NCBI RefSeq assembly: GCF_029264495.1
Contig: NZ_JARIBH010000058.1
Coordinates: forward strand, 1 to 40,211
Source of the DNA: Peptacetobacter sp.
GTDB taxonomy: Bacteria; Bacillota; Clostridia; Peptostreptococcales; Peptostreptococcaceae
Direction of reading: 5' to 3'
Length of the DNA: 40,211 nt
A model generated the notes under the pieces. The model was not told the DNA's origin. It saw only the letters and a list, made by a program, of their open reading frames with translations, and ran no database searches. A program made the translations under genes and the position numbers. Below are positions 8,650-17,098 of this stretch, piece by piece (position 1 is the stretch's first letter; the number at the start of each line of letters is the position of its first letter).

Positions 8650-10788
8650 TTATATATTCATACTAAGTGAGATTCTATTTTTATTTTTATCTATTCCAAT
8701 AACTTTTACATCTATTATATCTCCAACAGATACTATATCCATCGTATCTTTAACAAATTTACCCATTTCTTTTTTATGTACAAGTCCATCTGTTTTTACA
8801 CCGATATCTACAAATGCTCCAAAATCTACAACATTTCTTACAGTACCTTTTAAAATCATACCTTCTCTTAAATCGTCCATACTAAGGACATCTGTTCTAA
8901 GTATCGGTTTTATACCATCTTCTCTAGGATCTCTACCTGGTCTTTTTATTTCTTCTATAATATCTTTAAGTGTTGGAACTCCTGATTCTAATTCTTTTGC
9001 TAGATTATCTATTCCTTTTAATTTTATTTTTTCATCTATATCTTTTAAATTTCCATTTTCTATATCTTCTTTTGAATATCCTAGTAGATTTAACATTTTC
9101 TCGCATATATTATAGCTTTCTGGATGAACTCCTGTATTATCTAATGGATTTTTAGAATGAGGTATTCTTAAAAATCCTGCACATTGAGTAAATGCCTTTG
9201 GTCCTAATTTACTAACTTTTTTTATTTCGCTTCTAGATTTAAACTCTCCATTTTCTTCTCTATATGCAACTATATTTTTTGCAACAGATGAACTTATTCC
9301 TGAAACATGTTCTAAAAGAGATGATGAGGCTGTATTCAAATCTGCTCCAACACTGTTTACTGCATCTTCAACTACTCCGTCTAAAACTTCTTCTAATCTT
9401 TTTGCATTTACATCATGTTGATATTGTCCAACACCTATACTTTTAGGATCTATTTTTATAAGTTCTGCAAGAGGGTCTTGTATTCTTCTAGCTATTGATA
9501 TTGCTCCTCTTATTGATACGTCTATATCTGGATGTTCTTTAGCGGCTAATTCTGATGCAGAATAAACCGATGCTCCTGCTTCACTTACAATCATATATTT
9601 TACATTTAATTTATTTATTTTTATCATTTCTGCTACAAATAATTCTGATTCTCTAGATGCTGTTCCATTTCCTATCGCTATTATATCTATGTTATATTTT
9701 TTTATCAAATCTATAAGTGCTTTTTCAGAATCAGATTTTTTAGCTTGACTTCCTGTTACAAATACAACTGTAGAGTCTAAAAATTTTCCATTTTTGTCTA
9801 CTACAGCTATTTTACAACCAGTTCTAATTCCTGGGTCAAAGCCCATTACATTTTTACCTTGTATAGGTGGTTGAAGAAGTAAATTATTTAAATTTTTACC
9901 AAATACACTTATTGCTCTTTCTTGTCCTTTTTCAGTTAATTCATTTCTTATTTCTCTTTCTATAGATGGAAATATTAGTCTTTTATAAGCATCATCTATA
10001 GCATTTAAAACTATTTCTTTACACTCTTTTGATAATTTTTTAGTATATCTATATCCTATCCAATTTTTAACATATTCATCATCTATTTCTATTTTTACTT
10101 TTAATATTTTTTCACTTTCTCCTCTATTTATAGCCAAAATTCTATGTGGTGCTATATATTTTACAGGCTCTGAATAATCATAATACATCTCATATACAGT
10201 TTTTTCCTCTGAATCACCTTTAGAAATTAATTTTCCTCTTTTTCTAGTATTTTCTCTAAGATATTTTCTAACTTCTGCATCATCAGAAATTATTTCTGCT
10301 ATTATATCATTTATTCCTTTTAATACGTCTTCTTCAGTTTTTAAATCTTTTTCCTCATTTATATATGATTGTGCAATTAATTCTATATTTTCAACTTTAC
10401 CATACATTATTTCAAGTGCTGGTTTTTCTAATCCTTTTTCTTTTGCTATTGATGCTCTAGTTCTTTTTTTCTTTTTAAATGGAGCATATATATCTTCTAT
10501 TTCTTGAAGGGTAGTTGCTTTTTTTATAGATTTATTTATATCTTCAGTAAGTTTTCCTTGCTCTTGTATAAGTCTTGTTACATCTTCTTTTCTTGATTCT
10601 AGATTTCTTAAATATACTAGCTTTTCATGAAATTTTCTAAGAATTACATCACTCATCTCTCCAGTTTTTTCTTTTCTATATCTAGCTATAAATGGAATTG
10701 TATTTCCTTCATCTATAAGTTCTATTGTATTTTTTACTTGAAAATCCTTTAAATCGAATTCATTTTTTAGTATTTCTTTTATATCCAA
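8650..10788 (-). CDS. tex: RNA-binding transcription accessory protein Tex
   Basis: Cytoplasmic nucleic-acid-binding protein related to eukaryotic Spt6. Domain order fits the family: N-terminal helical region, YqgF/RNase H-like domain (MGFDPGIRTGCKIAVVD), helix-hairpin-helix repeats (SLLEHVSGISSSVAKNIV), and a C-terminal S1 domain with GAFVDIG from about residue 640. A longest frame from an ATG at 10815 has no ribosome site, and a TATAAT lies just 8 bases before it. The TTG at 10788 has GGAGG 8 bases upstream, so I take that as the start (712 residues). Monocistronic, between the prfB terminator and its own. Confidence 0.93.
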   Translation of the reverse strand: MDIKEILKNEFDLKDFQVKNTIELIDEGNTIPFIARYRKEKTGEMSDVILRKFHEKLVYLRNLESRKEDVTRLIQEQGKLTEDINKSIKKATTLQEIEDIYAPFKKKKRTRASIAKEKGLEKPALEIMYGKVENIELIAQSYINEEKDLKTEEDVLKGINDIIAEIISDDAEVRKYLRENTRKRGKLISKGDSEEKTVYEMYYDYSEPVKYIAPHRILAINRGESEKILKVKIEIDDEYVKNWIGYRYTKKLSKECKEIVLNAIDDAYKRLIFPSIEREIRNELTEKGQERAISVFGKNLNNLLLQPPIQGKNVMGFDPGIRTGCKIAVVDKNGKFLDSTVVFVTGSQAKKSDSEKALIDLIKKYNIDIIAIGNGTASRESELFVAEMIKINKLNVKYMIVSEAGASVYSASELAAKEHPDIDVSIRGAISIARRIQDPLAELIKIDPKSIGVGQYQHDVNAKRLEEVLDGVVEDAVNSVGADLNTASSSLLEHVSGISSSVAKNIVAYREENGEFKSRSEIKKVSKLGPKAFTQCAGFLRIPHSKNPLDNTGVHPESYNICEKMLNLLGYSKEDIENGNLKDIDEKIKLKGIDNLAKELESGVPTLKDIIEEIKRPGRDPREDGIKPILRTDVLSMDDLREGMILKGTVRNVVDFGAFVDIGVKTDGLVHKKEMGKFVKDTMDIVSVGDIIDVKVIGIDKNKNRISLSMNI

Positions 10789-10823
10789 CTTTTTCGCCTC
10801 CATATCGCTTTTCATTTAAGACT

Positions 10824-10829
10824 ATTATA
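10824..10829 (-). promoter_or_regulatory. -10 element of tex
   Basis: Consensus TATAAT 35 bases before the chosen TTG start. No clear -35 was found at 16-18 bases. Its position makes the outer ATG (10815) nearly leaderless and so supports the internal TTG start. Confidence 0.45.
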
Positions 10830-10854
10830 CTTTATTTTAACAATAACTACACTA

Positions 10855-10888
10855 AAAAAGAGTTGATCTAAAAAGACCAACTCTTTTT
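10855..10888 (-). terminator. Intrinsic terminator of secA-prfB
   Basis: Stem of AAAAAGAGTTG against CAACTCTTTTT with a short second stem inside. The T run follows on the minus strand. It begins 2 bases after the prfB stop. Confidence 0.87.
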
Positions 10889-10889
10889 A

Positions 10890-12006
10890 TTAATTTTGAT
10901 TTAATTTTTTTTGTGTTAAGTATGAGTTTATAAATATATCTATGTTCCCATTCATAACACTATCTACATTTCCAACTTCAGCATTCGTTCTGTGGTCTTT
11001 TACCATTTTATATGGTTGGAATACATAAGATCTAATTTGACTGCCCCAAGTTATTTGAGTGTATTTTCCTTGTAAATCTTCTATTTTTTCTTTTTGTTCC
11101 ATTTCTTTTATGTCTATTAGTTTTGCCATAAGCATTCTCATAGCTACTTCTCTATTTAGATGTTGAGATCTTTCATTTTGACATTGAACTATTATACCTG
11201 TTGGAATATGTGTTATTCTAACAGCAGAATCTGTAGTATTTACATGCTGTCCACCTGCACCAGAGGCTCTATATGTGTCTATTTTTAAATCATTTTGATT
11301 TATTTGTACTTCTATATTTTCATCCAATTCTGGAATTACATCTACTGATGCAAATGATGTATGTCTTTTCCCAGATGGATCAAATGGTGATATTCTAACT
11401 ATTCTATGTACTCCTTTTTCACCTTTTAAATATCCGTATGTATTTTCTCCTTGTATAAGGATTACTGCTGTTTTTATACCTGCTTCTGGATCTGATATTA
11501 AATCTAAAAGTTTAACTTTATAATCTTTTCCTTCAGCCCATCTTATATACATTCTTAAAAGCATCTGAGCCCAATCCTGAGCGTCTAATCCACCTGTCCC
11601 TGCATTTATAGATAGTATAGCATTATTCTTGTCGTATTCTCCATTTAAAAGCGTTTGAATAGTTATTTCATCTATATCTTCTTTTAATTTTTTTATTAAA
11701 TTCGATATTTCATTTTCAATATCATCACTTTCATCTTCTTCTAATCCTATTTCTATTAAGACTTCTATATCTTCAAGATTTTTTTGTAGTTGGTTAAATC
11801 TTTCTAAAGTTTCATTTAACTTTTTATTTTTTTGTAATACTTTTTGTGCTTTCTCATTGTCTTCCCAGAAATTTTGATTTTCCATCTCTTTTTCGTTTAT
11901 TTTTATTTCTTCTTTAATACCTTCTATGTCAAAGAGAAACACTCAATTCTTTTATATTTTCAGACATATTTTCTATATCATGTCTGTATTCTTGTACATT
12001 AAGCAT
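10890..12006 (-). CDS. prfB: Peptide chain release factor 2 (RF2), programmed +1 frameshift
   Basis: Class I release factor reading UAA/UGA. Zero frame runs 25 codons from the ATG at 12006 (GGGGG 6 bases upstream) to an in-frame TGA at 11931-11929. A +1 shift at CTT-TGA-C continues into the long frame and gives about 371 residues, the family's normal length. The specificity loop SPF (ISPFDPSGKRH) and the catalytic GGQ (ASGAGGQHVNT) are present. The N-terminal coiled-coil domain precedes them. It follows secA by 13 bases, the usual Firmicutes pair. The shift makes production fall when RF2 is plentiful (known mechanism). The Shine-Dalgarno-like stimulator before the slip codon is poor here. Confidence 0.96.
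11928..11934 (-). other. RF2 programmed frameshift site CTTTGAC
   Basis: The canonical slip codon CTT, stop TGA and following C. Decoding continues as Leu-Asp (SVSL-DIEG). Upstream lies only a GAGTG-like stretch, ending 6 bases before CTT, instead of the usual AGGGGG-type element 3 bases before it. Confidence 0.93.
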
Positions 12007-12019
12007 TTTTTCCCCCTAA

Positions 12020-14692
12020 TTATCTTCCACAGCAGTTTTTATATTTTTTACCACTTCCACATGGGCATGGCTCATTTCTTCCAATTTTTTTATCAGCAAC
12101 TACTGGTTTTTTATCTGTTCCTTCAGTATCAGGAGATTCTAATTTTTCAACATCTACCACTGCTTTTCTTTCAGCTGGAACTTCTACTGTTATATTGAAT
12201 AAGAATTTGACAGTATCTTCTCTTATAAGTTTATTCATTTCGTCAAACATATCAAATCCTTCCATTTTGTATGCTATAACAGGGTCTTGCTGTCCTAATG
12301 CTCTTAGACCTATACCTTGACGTAATTGGTCCATAGCATCTATATGGTCTATCCAATGATTATCAACTGATTGAAGAAGTACTATTCTTTCAACTTCTCT
12401 CATTCTATCAGAACCTATATTTTCTTCTTTTATTTTATAAAGTTCAAATGCTACTTCGTTTATTTTTTCAGCTATTTCTATAGAATTTAATCCTTCAAAG
12501 CTTATATTATCTAAACTTCCTACAGGCATAAATTTATTATATATATGTTTTTTAAGTCCATCTACATTAAATCCAGCTTCTATATTATATTCTTCTACTC
12601 CATCTACTATTATAGAGTGAATCATATCTTGTATCTGTTCTTGAAGATTTTCTCCTGCAAGAACTCTTCTTCTTTCTTTGTAGATTATTTCTCTTTGTTT
12701 ATTCATAACATCATCGTATTCTAAGACATGTTTTCTTATACCAAAGTTTTTACCTTCTACTTTTTTCTGAGCTGATTCTATAGATTTTGTAAGCATTCTA
12801 TGTTCTATAGGCATATCTTCTTCTAATCCTATTTTATCAACTAAACCTTGAATTCTATCTGATCCGAATAATCTCATTAAATCATCATCAAGAGCTATAT
12901 AAAATCTTGATGAACCTGGGTCTCCCTGTCTACCAGCACGACCTCTAAGCTGATTGTCTATACGTCTTGATTCATGTCTTTCTGTACCTATTATACAAAG
13001 ACCTCCAGCTTCTAGAACTTGTTTTTGTTCCATATCTGTTTGTTCTTTAAATTCTTTATATAAATTTTTATATGTTTTTCTAGCTGCATCTAGTTCTTCA
13101 TTTTCTTGTATACCTTCCACTTCACTAGCTGCATTTACTCTATTTATAGTTTCTTCTGTGAAATTCATTTTTTTCATTTGTTTTATTGCCATAAATGAAG
13201 GGTTTCCACCTAGAAGTATATCAGTACCCCTACCTGCCATATTTGTAGCTATTGTAACTGCTCCTAATCTACCTGCCTGAGCAATTATTTCCGCTTCTTT
13301 TTCATGGTATTTTGCATTTAATACCTCGTGTTTTATTCCTCTTTTTCTTAATATATCAGAAAGTATTTCAGATTTTTCTATTGATACAGTACCAACTAAA
13401 ACCGGTTGATTTTTAGCATGTCTTTCTTCTATATCATCTGCAACTGCATTAAATTTACCTCTAGTACTTTTATATACTGTATCTGGTAAATCTTCTCTAA
13501 TCATAGGTTTATTCGTAGGAACTTGGAATACATCCATTTTGTATATTGATTTAAATTCTTCTTCTTCTGTTTTTGCAGTACCTGTCATACCTGATAATTT
13601 ATTATACATTCTAAAGTAATTTTGGAATGTTATAGTTGCTAAAGTTTTTGATTCTCTTTGTACTTTTAGTCCTTCTTTAGCTTCTATTGCTTGATGTAGT
13701 CCATCAGAGTATCTTCTACCAAACATTAAACGTCCTGTAAACTCATCGACTATAACTATTTCTCCATCTTTTGAAACATAGTCTACATCCTTTTTCATTA
13801 TCACATGTGCTTTTAGTGCTTGATTTATATGATGGTAAAGCTCTGTATGCTCTACATCAGTTATATTGTCCACATTGAAATATATTTCTGCTTTTTTTAC
13901 ACCTGATTCTGTAAGTGATACAGCTTTATCTTTTTCTTCTTGTTCATAGTCATCTTTTTTAAGTGTATTAACAAAAGTATTTGCATCTGTGTAAAGATGT
14001 GTAGATTTATCTCCAGGTCCTGATATTATAAGTGGTGTTCTTGCTTCATCAACTAATATAGAATCGACCTCATCGACTATCGCATAGTTTAAATCTCTTT
14101 GAACCATCTGTTCTTCATGTATTACCATGTTATCTTTTAAGTAGTCAAATCCAAATTCATTATTTGTACCATAAGTTATATCGCAATCATATTGTTTTTT
14201 TCTAAGTTTTGGATTTTGACCATGTACTATAACACCTACTGTCATACCTAAAAATTCATAAACTTTTGCCATCTGATCACGGTCACGTTTTGCTAGGTAG
14301 TCATTTACAGTTACAACATGTACACCCTTACCTTCAAGTGCATTAAGATATACTGGACAAGTCGCAACAAGAGTTTTACCTTCTCCTGTTTTCATCTCAG
14401 CTATTCTTCCTTCATGAAGAACCATACCACCTATTAGCTGAACTTTATAGTGTCTAAGACCTAAAGTTCTTTTTGAAGCTTCCCTAACAACTGCAAAAGC
14501 TTCTGGTAATATATCATCTAAAGTCTCACCTTTTGATAATCTTTCTTTAAATTTATTAGTCATATCTTTTAATTCAGAATCACTCATAACTTCAAATTTA
14601 GGTTCTAATGATTCTATAAGATCTGCTGTTTTTTCAAATTTCTTTAAATCTTTTCTATCTGCCATATTAAATAGGCTGTCTAAAAAACCCAT
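12020..14692 (-). CDS. secA: Preprotein translocase ATPase SecA
   Basis: Motor that drives unfolded precursors through SecYEG at the membrane. The 890 residues carry Walker A ([12 protein letters not shown], about residue 100), [13 protein letters not shown], the preprotein crosslinking domain, the second motor domain ([23 protein letters not shown]), the scaffold/wing region and the zinc-binding tail [13 protein letters not shown]. This is the housekeeping SecA1 type, since it has the complete tail and canonical length. AAGGAGAGG precedes the ATG by 7 bases. prfB follows at 13 bases and both share the terminator at 10855-10888. A candidate promoter lies about 65 bases upstream. Confidence 0.98.
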   Translation of the reverse strand: MGFLDSLFNMADRKDLKKFEKTADLIESLEPKFEVMSDSELKDMTNKFKERLSKGETLDDILPEAFAVVREASKRTLGLRHYKVQLIGGMVLHEGRIAEMKTGEGKTLVATCPVYLNALEGKGVHVVTVNDYLAKRDRDQMAKVYEFLGMTVGVIVHGQNPKLRKKQYDCDITYGTNNEFGFDYLKDNMVIHEEQMVQRDLNYAIVDEVDSILVDEARTPLIISGPGDKSTHLYTDANTFVNTLKKDDYEQEEKDKAVSLTESGVKKAEIYFNVDNITDVEHTELYHHINQALKAHVIMKKDVDYVSKDGEIVIVDEFTGRLMFGRRYSDGLHQAIEAKEGLKVQRESKTLATITFQNYFRMYNKLSGMTGTAKTEEEEFKSIYKMDVFQVPTNKPMIREDLPDTVYKSTRGKFNAVADDIEERHAKNQPVLVGTVSIEKSEILSDILRKRGIKHEVLNAKYHEKEAEIIAQAGRLGAVTIATNMAGRGTDILLGGNPSFMAIKQMKKMNFTEETINRVNAASEVEGIQENEELDAARKTYKNLYKEFKEQTDMEQKQVLEAGGLCIIGTERHESRRIDNQLRGRAGRQGDPGSSRFYIALDDDLMRLFGSDRIQGLVDKIGLEEDMPIEHRMLTKSIESAQKKVEGKNFGIRKHVLEYDDVMNKQREIIYKERRRVLAGENLQEQIQDMIHSIIVDGVEEYNIEAGFNVDGLKKHIYNKFMPVGSLDNISFEGLNSIEIAEKINEVAFELYKIKEENIGSDRMREVERIVLLQSVDNHWIDHIDAMDQLRQGIGLRALGQQDPVIAYKMEGFDMFDEMNKLIREDTVKFLFNITVEVPAERKAVVDVEKLESPDTEGTDKKPVVADKKIGRNEPCPCGSGKKYKNCCGR

Positions 14693-14755
14693 ACTCTTAC
14701 CTCTCCTTTGAATTTATATAATCTTTTTACATATTCTAATTTTATGCTACCTTTC

Positions 14756-14783
14756 ATTTTACCATAAAAAAAAGCTATTTGTA
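14756..14783 (-). promoter_or_regulatory. Candidate extended -10 promoter for secA-prfB
   Basis: TGG-TAAAAT gives an extended -10 (TAAAAT at 14756-14761), with TACAAA at 14778-14783 as a weak -35 (16-base spacer). The region 14693-14923 otherwise shows no gene. Confidence 0.35.
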
Positions 14784-14923
14784 TGAAATTTTAAAAAATA
14801 GATTAAGTATATCTTTATAGTATATTTCTTCTATTACTCTAATAAATTTACTCTATTATATTCTAATTTATAATATCGAAAATTTTAATACACCTTATCG
14901 TAAAATTAAATTCAAAAAACAAA

Positions 14924-14956
14924 AAAAAGAAACAAGCTTTTAACTTGTTTCTTTTT
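14924..14956 (-). terminator. Intrinsic terminator of hpf
   Basis: A 13-bp stem (AAAAAGAAACAAG / CTTGTTTCTTTTT) with a 7-base loop and a long T run on the minus strand, 20 bases after the hpf stop. Confidence 0.87.
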
Positions 14957-14976
14957 GATTTTTTATAGTAAATATT

Positions 14977-15537
14977 TTAAAACTCTTCTTGTTCAATTAT
15001 ACCATATCCACCATTTTTACGTTTATAAACTAGAGCTATTTCATCAGTTTCATCATTTTTGAAAATATAAAAATCATGTCCAACTAATTCCATTTGAAGA
15101 ACTGCTTCTTCTTCACTCATTGGTTTTACATTTATTTTTTTACGTCTTTTAATTTCAAATGGTTCTTCTTTATATTCTTCAATATCTTCTTCTAGTATAA
15201 TATCATTTATTTCTGCTGTATCAAATCTTATACTTTGATTTTCTTTATTTCTTTTTTGCATTTTACCTTTGTATTTTCTTAGTTGTATTTTTAATTTATC
15301 AACTATAAGGTCTATTGCTGGGTATAAGTTTTCTTGTGATTCTTCAGCTCTGATAACATGTCCATTTTTAGGAGTTATAGTTACCTCTATTTTCTGTCTT
15401 CCTTTTCTTGCACTCACAGTAACTTTTACATCTGTATCTGGGGCAACGTATTTATCTAGTTTGCTAAGTTTAGCTTCTACGTTTTCTTTTATTCCCTGAG
15501 TTAATTCCATTTGTCTTCCAGATATAGTAAGTTTCAT
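14977..15537 (-). CDS. hpf: Long-form ribosome hibernation promoting factor (HPF/RaiA/YvyD)
   Basis: Binds the 30S subunit and dimerises 70S into inactive 100S ribosomes in stationary phase. The N-terminal S30AE domain spans residues 1 to about 100 (MKLTISGRQMELTQGIK; KIEVTITPKNGHVIRAEE). A charged linker follows, then the C-terminal dimerisation domain (KPMSEEEAVLQMELVGHDFYIF, about residues 125-186). 186 residues fits long HPF. The frame opens with a TTG six codons earlier, but GGAGAG lies 6 bases before the internal ATG, which I take as the start. It is monocistronic, with a 338-base upstream region holding a hairpin, a sigma-H-like promoter and a DnaA-box-like array, then the raiA RNA. 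Confidence 0.96.
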   Translation of the reverse strand: MKLTISGRQMELTQGIKENVEAKLSKLDKYVAPDTDVKVTVSARKGRQKIEVTITPKNGHVIRAEESQENLYPAIDLIVDKLKIQLRKYKGKMQKRNKENQSIRFDTAEINDIILEEDIEEYKEEPFEIKRRKKINVKPMSEEEAVLQMELVGHDFYIFKNDETDEIALVYKRKNGGYGIIEQEEF

Positions 15538-15558
15538 AACTATCTCTCCTTTCAATCA

Positions 15559-15582
15559 AGTGAATATTTTTATATATTCACT
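15559..15582 (-). repeat. Inverted repeat in the hpf leader
   Basis: AGTGAATAT is answered by ATATTCACT across a 6-base loop, 10 bases upstream of the hpf ribosome site. It may be an RNA hairpin in the leader affecting initiation, or a protein site. Function unknown. Confidence 0.45.
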
Positions 15583-15608
15583 GCACTTCTTTTCTATTTA
15601 GTTATATA

Positions 15609-15635
15609 TTTCTACATATAAGTTAAATCTCCTCT
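15609..15635 (-). promoter_or_regulatory. Sigma-H-like promoter of hpf
   Basis: On the minus strand AGAGGAGAT (15627-15635), 11 bases, GTAGAAA (15609-15615). Against the Bacillus sigma-H pattern RnAGGAwww-N11/12-RnnGAAT each element has one mismatch. B. subtilis yvyD (hpf) is known to use sigma-H, which fits. Predicted leader is about 65 bases. Confidence 0.4.
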
Positions 15636-15705
15636 TTTTTTTGAAAAAATTTTTATTCTTTTCTGAAAATTATTCAAATCTTATAAAAATTTTTGTTTAA
15701 TATCT

Positions 15706-15806
15706 AGTGGATATTGTGGATATTTAGCTGTTGATATTGTTAATAACTTTGTTGATAACTATTTTTTCGTGTGTATTACTTGTTTTCAGGTTTTCACTTT
15801 TCCACA
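15706..15806. repeat. DnaA-box-like iteron array upstream of hpf
   Basis: Nonamers compared with TGTGGATAA: AGTGGATAT (15706-15714), TGTGGATAT (15715-15723), TGTTGATAT (15729-15737), TGTTAATAA (15738-15746) and TGTTGATAA (15750-15758), all in one orientation with 9-14 base steps. An opposite box TTTTCCACA lies at 15798-15806. Three match 8 of 9. GTGGATATT occurs as a perfect tandem pair (15707-15724). A TATAAT on the minus strand (15806-15811) abuts the last box. Function is not known. Confidence 0.5.
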
Positions 15807-15875
15807 TTATATTCCTTTTTTTGTTATTAATTTGTTAATTATTTTTAACAATAAATATATTTAATTTATCATAAT

Positions 15876-15904
15876 AAAAAAGAGAGCATAACGCTCTCTT
15901 TTTT
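15876..15904 (-). terminator. Intrinsic terminator of the raiA RNA
   Basis: A 12-bp stem (AAAAAAGAGAGC/GCTCTCTTTTTT), 5-base loop, T-rich tail on the minus strand, immediately after the closing helix of the RNA. It separates the RNA from hpf transcription. Confidence 0.9.
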
Positions 15905-16125
15905 AGATATTTAGCTGACCTGGTCTTTGCCCCCACACTCGCCTACTGGAGGGTTCGCTCTGGGTTGCATCACTACTACTCTCTCTCGATTGGAATTTAT
16001 TTTTGAATATCGGTAGGTCTTACTTCTAGGCCGCACCATGATCACTGTCCCGCTTTTAGGACTAGCTTACGTGGATCCCTTTGCCTGCGACTGGCTTGGA
16101 CTTTCAACCACAGACCTAAATATCT
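15905..16125 (-). ncRNA. raiA RNA: raiA RNA motif (structured noncoding RNA)
   Basis: A GC-richer 221-base island in AT-rich intergenic DNA, closed by a perfect 10-bp helix (AGATATTTAG with CTAAATATCT), with an intrinsic terminator directly behind it and a good promoter directly before it. It has no coding frame of note. It stands upstream of hpf (raiA), the defining location of the raiA motif in Firmicutes and Actinobacteria. The motif is known to be abundant and highly structured, and its loss has been tied to sporulation and aggregation defects in a Clostridium. The identification rests on location, size and architecture; a covariance-model match (Rfam raiA) would settle it. SRP RNA, RNase P RNA and tmRNA landmarks are absent. 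Confidence 0.8.
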
Positions 16126-16131
16126 TTTCCC

Positions 16132-16160
16132 ATTTTAATATATTTATTCAAAATCGTCAA
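16132..16160 (-). promoter_or_regulatory. Sigma-A promoter of the raiA RNA
   Basis: TTGACG (16155-16160), 17-base spacer, TAAAAT (16132-16137) on the minus strand. The expected start, about 7 bases on, coincides with the first base of the closing helix near 16125. The -35 lies 14 bases past the comFC stop. Confidence 0.75.
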
Positions 16161-16174
16161 TGATTATTTTTACT

Positions 16175-17098
16175 TTAATTTATATTTCTAGTTAGAAATG
16201 TCATTACTATTATATTTTTAACTCCATATATTTTTAATTTTTTTGAAATTTCATTGGTTGTTGTTCCCGTTGTAAAAATATCATCTATCAAAAATACTGT
16301 TTTATCTTTTATAATTTCGCTACCATTCTTTATTTCAAATGCATTCTTTAATTCTTTTTCTCTATCAATTTTGTCTAAAGCATAAAGTCTTTTCGTATTT
16401 TTATTTCTTTTTATACAATCTATCATTGGTATTTTTGTAAGCTCAGATAAATATATAGCAATTTTTTCCGCTTGATTAAAACCTCTTTTTTTCATTCTTT
16501 TTTTGTGTAGAGGAACTGGAATTATATAATCTGCTTTTATACATTCAAAATCAATTTTTTCTTTCATTATATTCGCTATATATTTTGCAATATAGGTATT
16601 TCCATAATATTTCAAAGATAAAACTAATATTTTACTTTTTTCAGTATACTCTATACATGATATGGCTCTATCAAAATAAAATCTTTTGTCTTTACAAAAA
16701 CTACATCTTTCAACTTCTTCTATTTTATCTTTTTTTATATCATCATAATCTTCTTTATAACCTTCTTTGTATCCATCAAATTTTTTCATTAAATATTCTT
16801 CATCTTCATCTATATCTGATTTAGATAATTTTTCTAGACCATTTTCATCTACTGAAATAATACAATTTTTTTCTATTTCTTTCATCATATTTTCTGACAA
16901 TATTTCTTCTTTTTCTATTTCTATTTTATTTATTATAGGTTTTCCACATTTATAACACTCATCTTTAATAAAAATTAAATCTTCAAAGCATTCCCTACAT
17001 AAAGAATATGTATTATTAGGATCTATTGGTCTTTTACATATTAGACATGTTATATTTTCTGGAAACAAAAAATCTAAAATTATTGATATAAATTTCAA
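16175..17098 (-). CDS. comFC: ComF family phosphoribosyltransferase-like protein with acidic insertion
   Basis: Cytosolic ComFC/GntX-type protein used in DNA uptake and recombination in competent relatives. Zinc cysteines C18/C21, C34/C37 and C48/C51 are followed by a second-half pair C132/C135. Between C51 and C132 lies a stretch of about 75 residues rich in Glu, Asp and Lys that ordinary ComFC (about 220-240 residues) lacks, explaining the total of 307. The PRTase part has IIPVPLHKKRMKKRGFNQA and the PRPP loop IDDIFTTGTT (about 271-280). The start is TTG right after the recD2 stop, with AAGGAG 11 bases upstream, so the two genes are coupled. The function of the insertion is unknown. Confidence 0.9.
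   Translation of the reverse strand: MKFISIILDFLFPENITCLICKRPIDPNNTYSLCRECFEDLIFIKDECYKCGKPIINKIEIEKEEILSENMMKEIEKNCIISVDENGLEKLSKSDIDEDEEYLMKKFDGYKEGYKEDYDDIKKDKIEEVERCSFCKDKRFYFDRAISCIEYTEKSKILVLSLKYYGNTYIAKYIANIMKEKIDFECIKADYIIPVPLHKKRMKKRGFNQAEKIAIYLSELTKIPMIDCIKRNKNTKRLYALDKIDREKELKNAFEIKNGSEIIKDKTVFLIDDIFTTGTTTNEISKKLKIYGVKNIIVMTFLTRNIN

Noticed and set aside
10741-10815. ATG at 10815 as start of tex
   Set aside because: No ribosome site, and it lies at the predicted transcription start of the TATAAT at 10824-10829; TTG at 10788 has GGAGG.
11125-11942. prfB as a simple 350-residue frame starting at GTG 11942
   Set aside because: The GTG is inside the frameshift region; the real start is ATG 12006 with the CTTTGAC shift.
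15700-15810. Chromosomal replication origin
   Set aside because: DnaA-box-like motifs are present, but there is no dnaA, dnaN, recF or parAB neighbour, and the genes around are not those of a Firmicute origin.
15905-16125. SRP RNA, RNase P RNA or tmRNA
   Set aside because: The GGAAG tetraloop domain of SRP RNA, the conserved cores of RNase P RNA and the tRNA-like ends of tmRNA are not seen; place and size fit raiA RNA instead.
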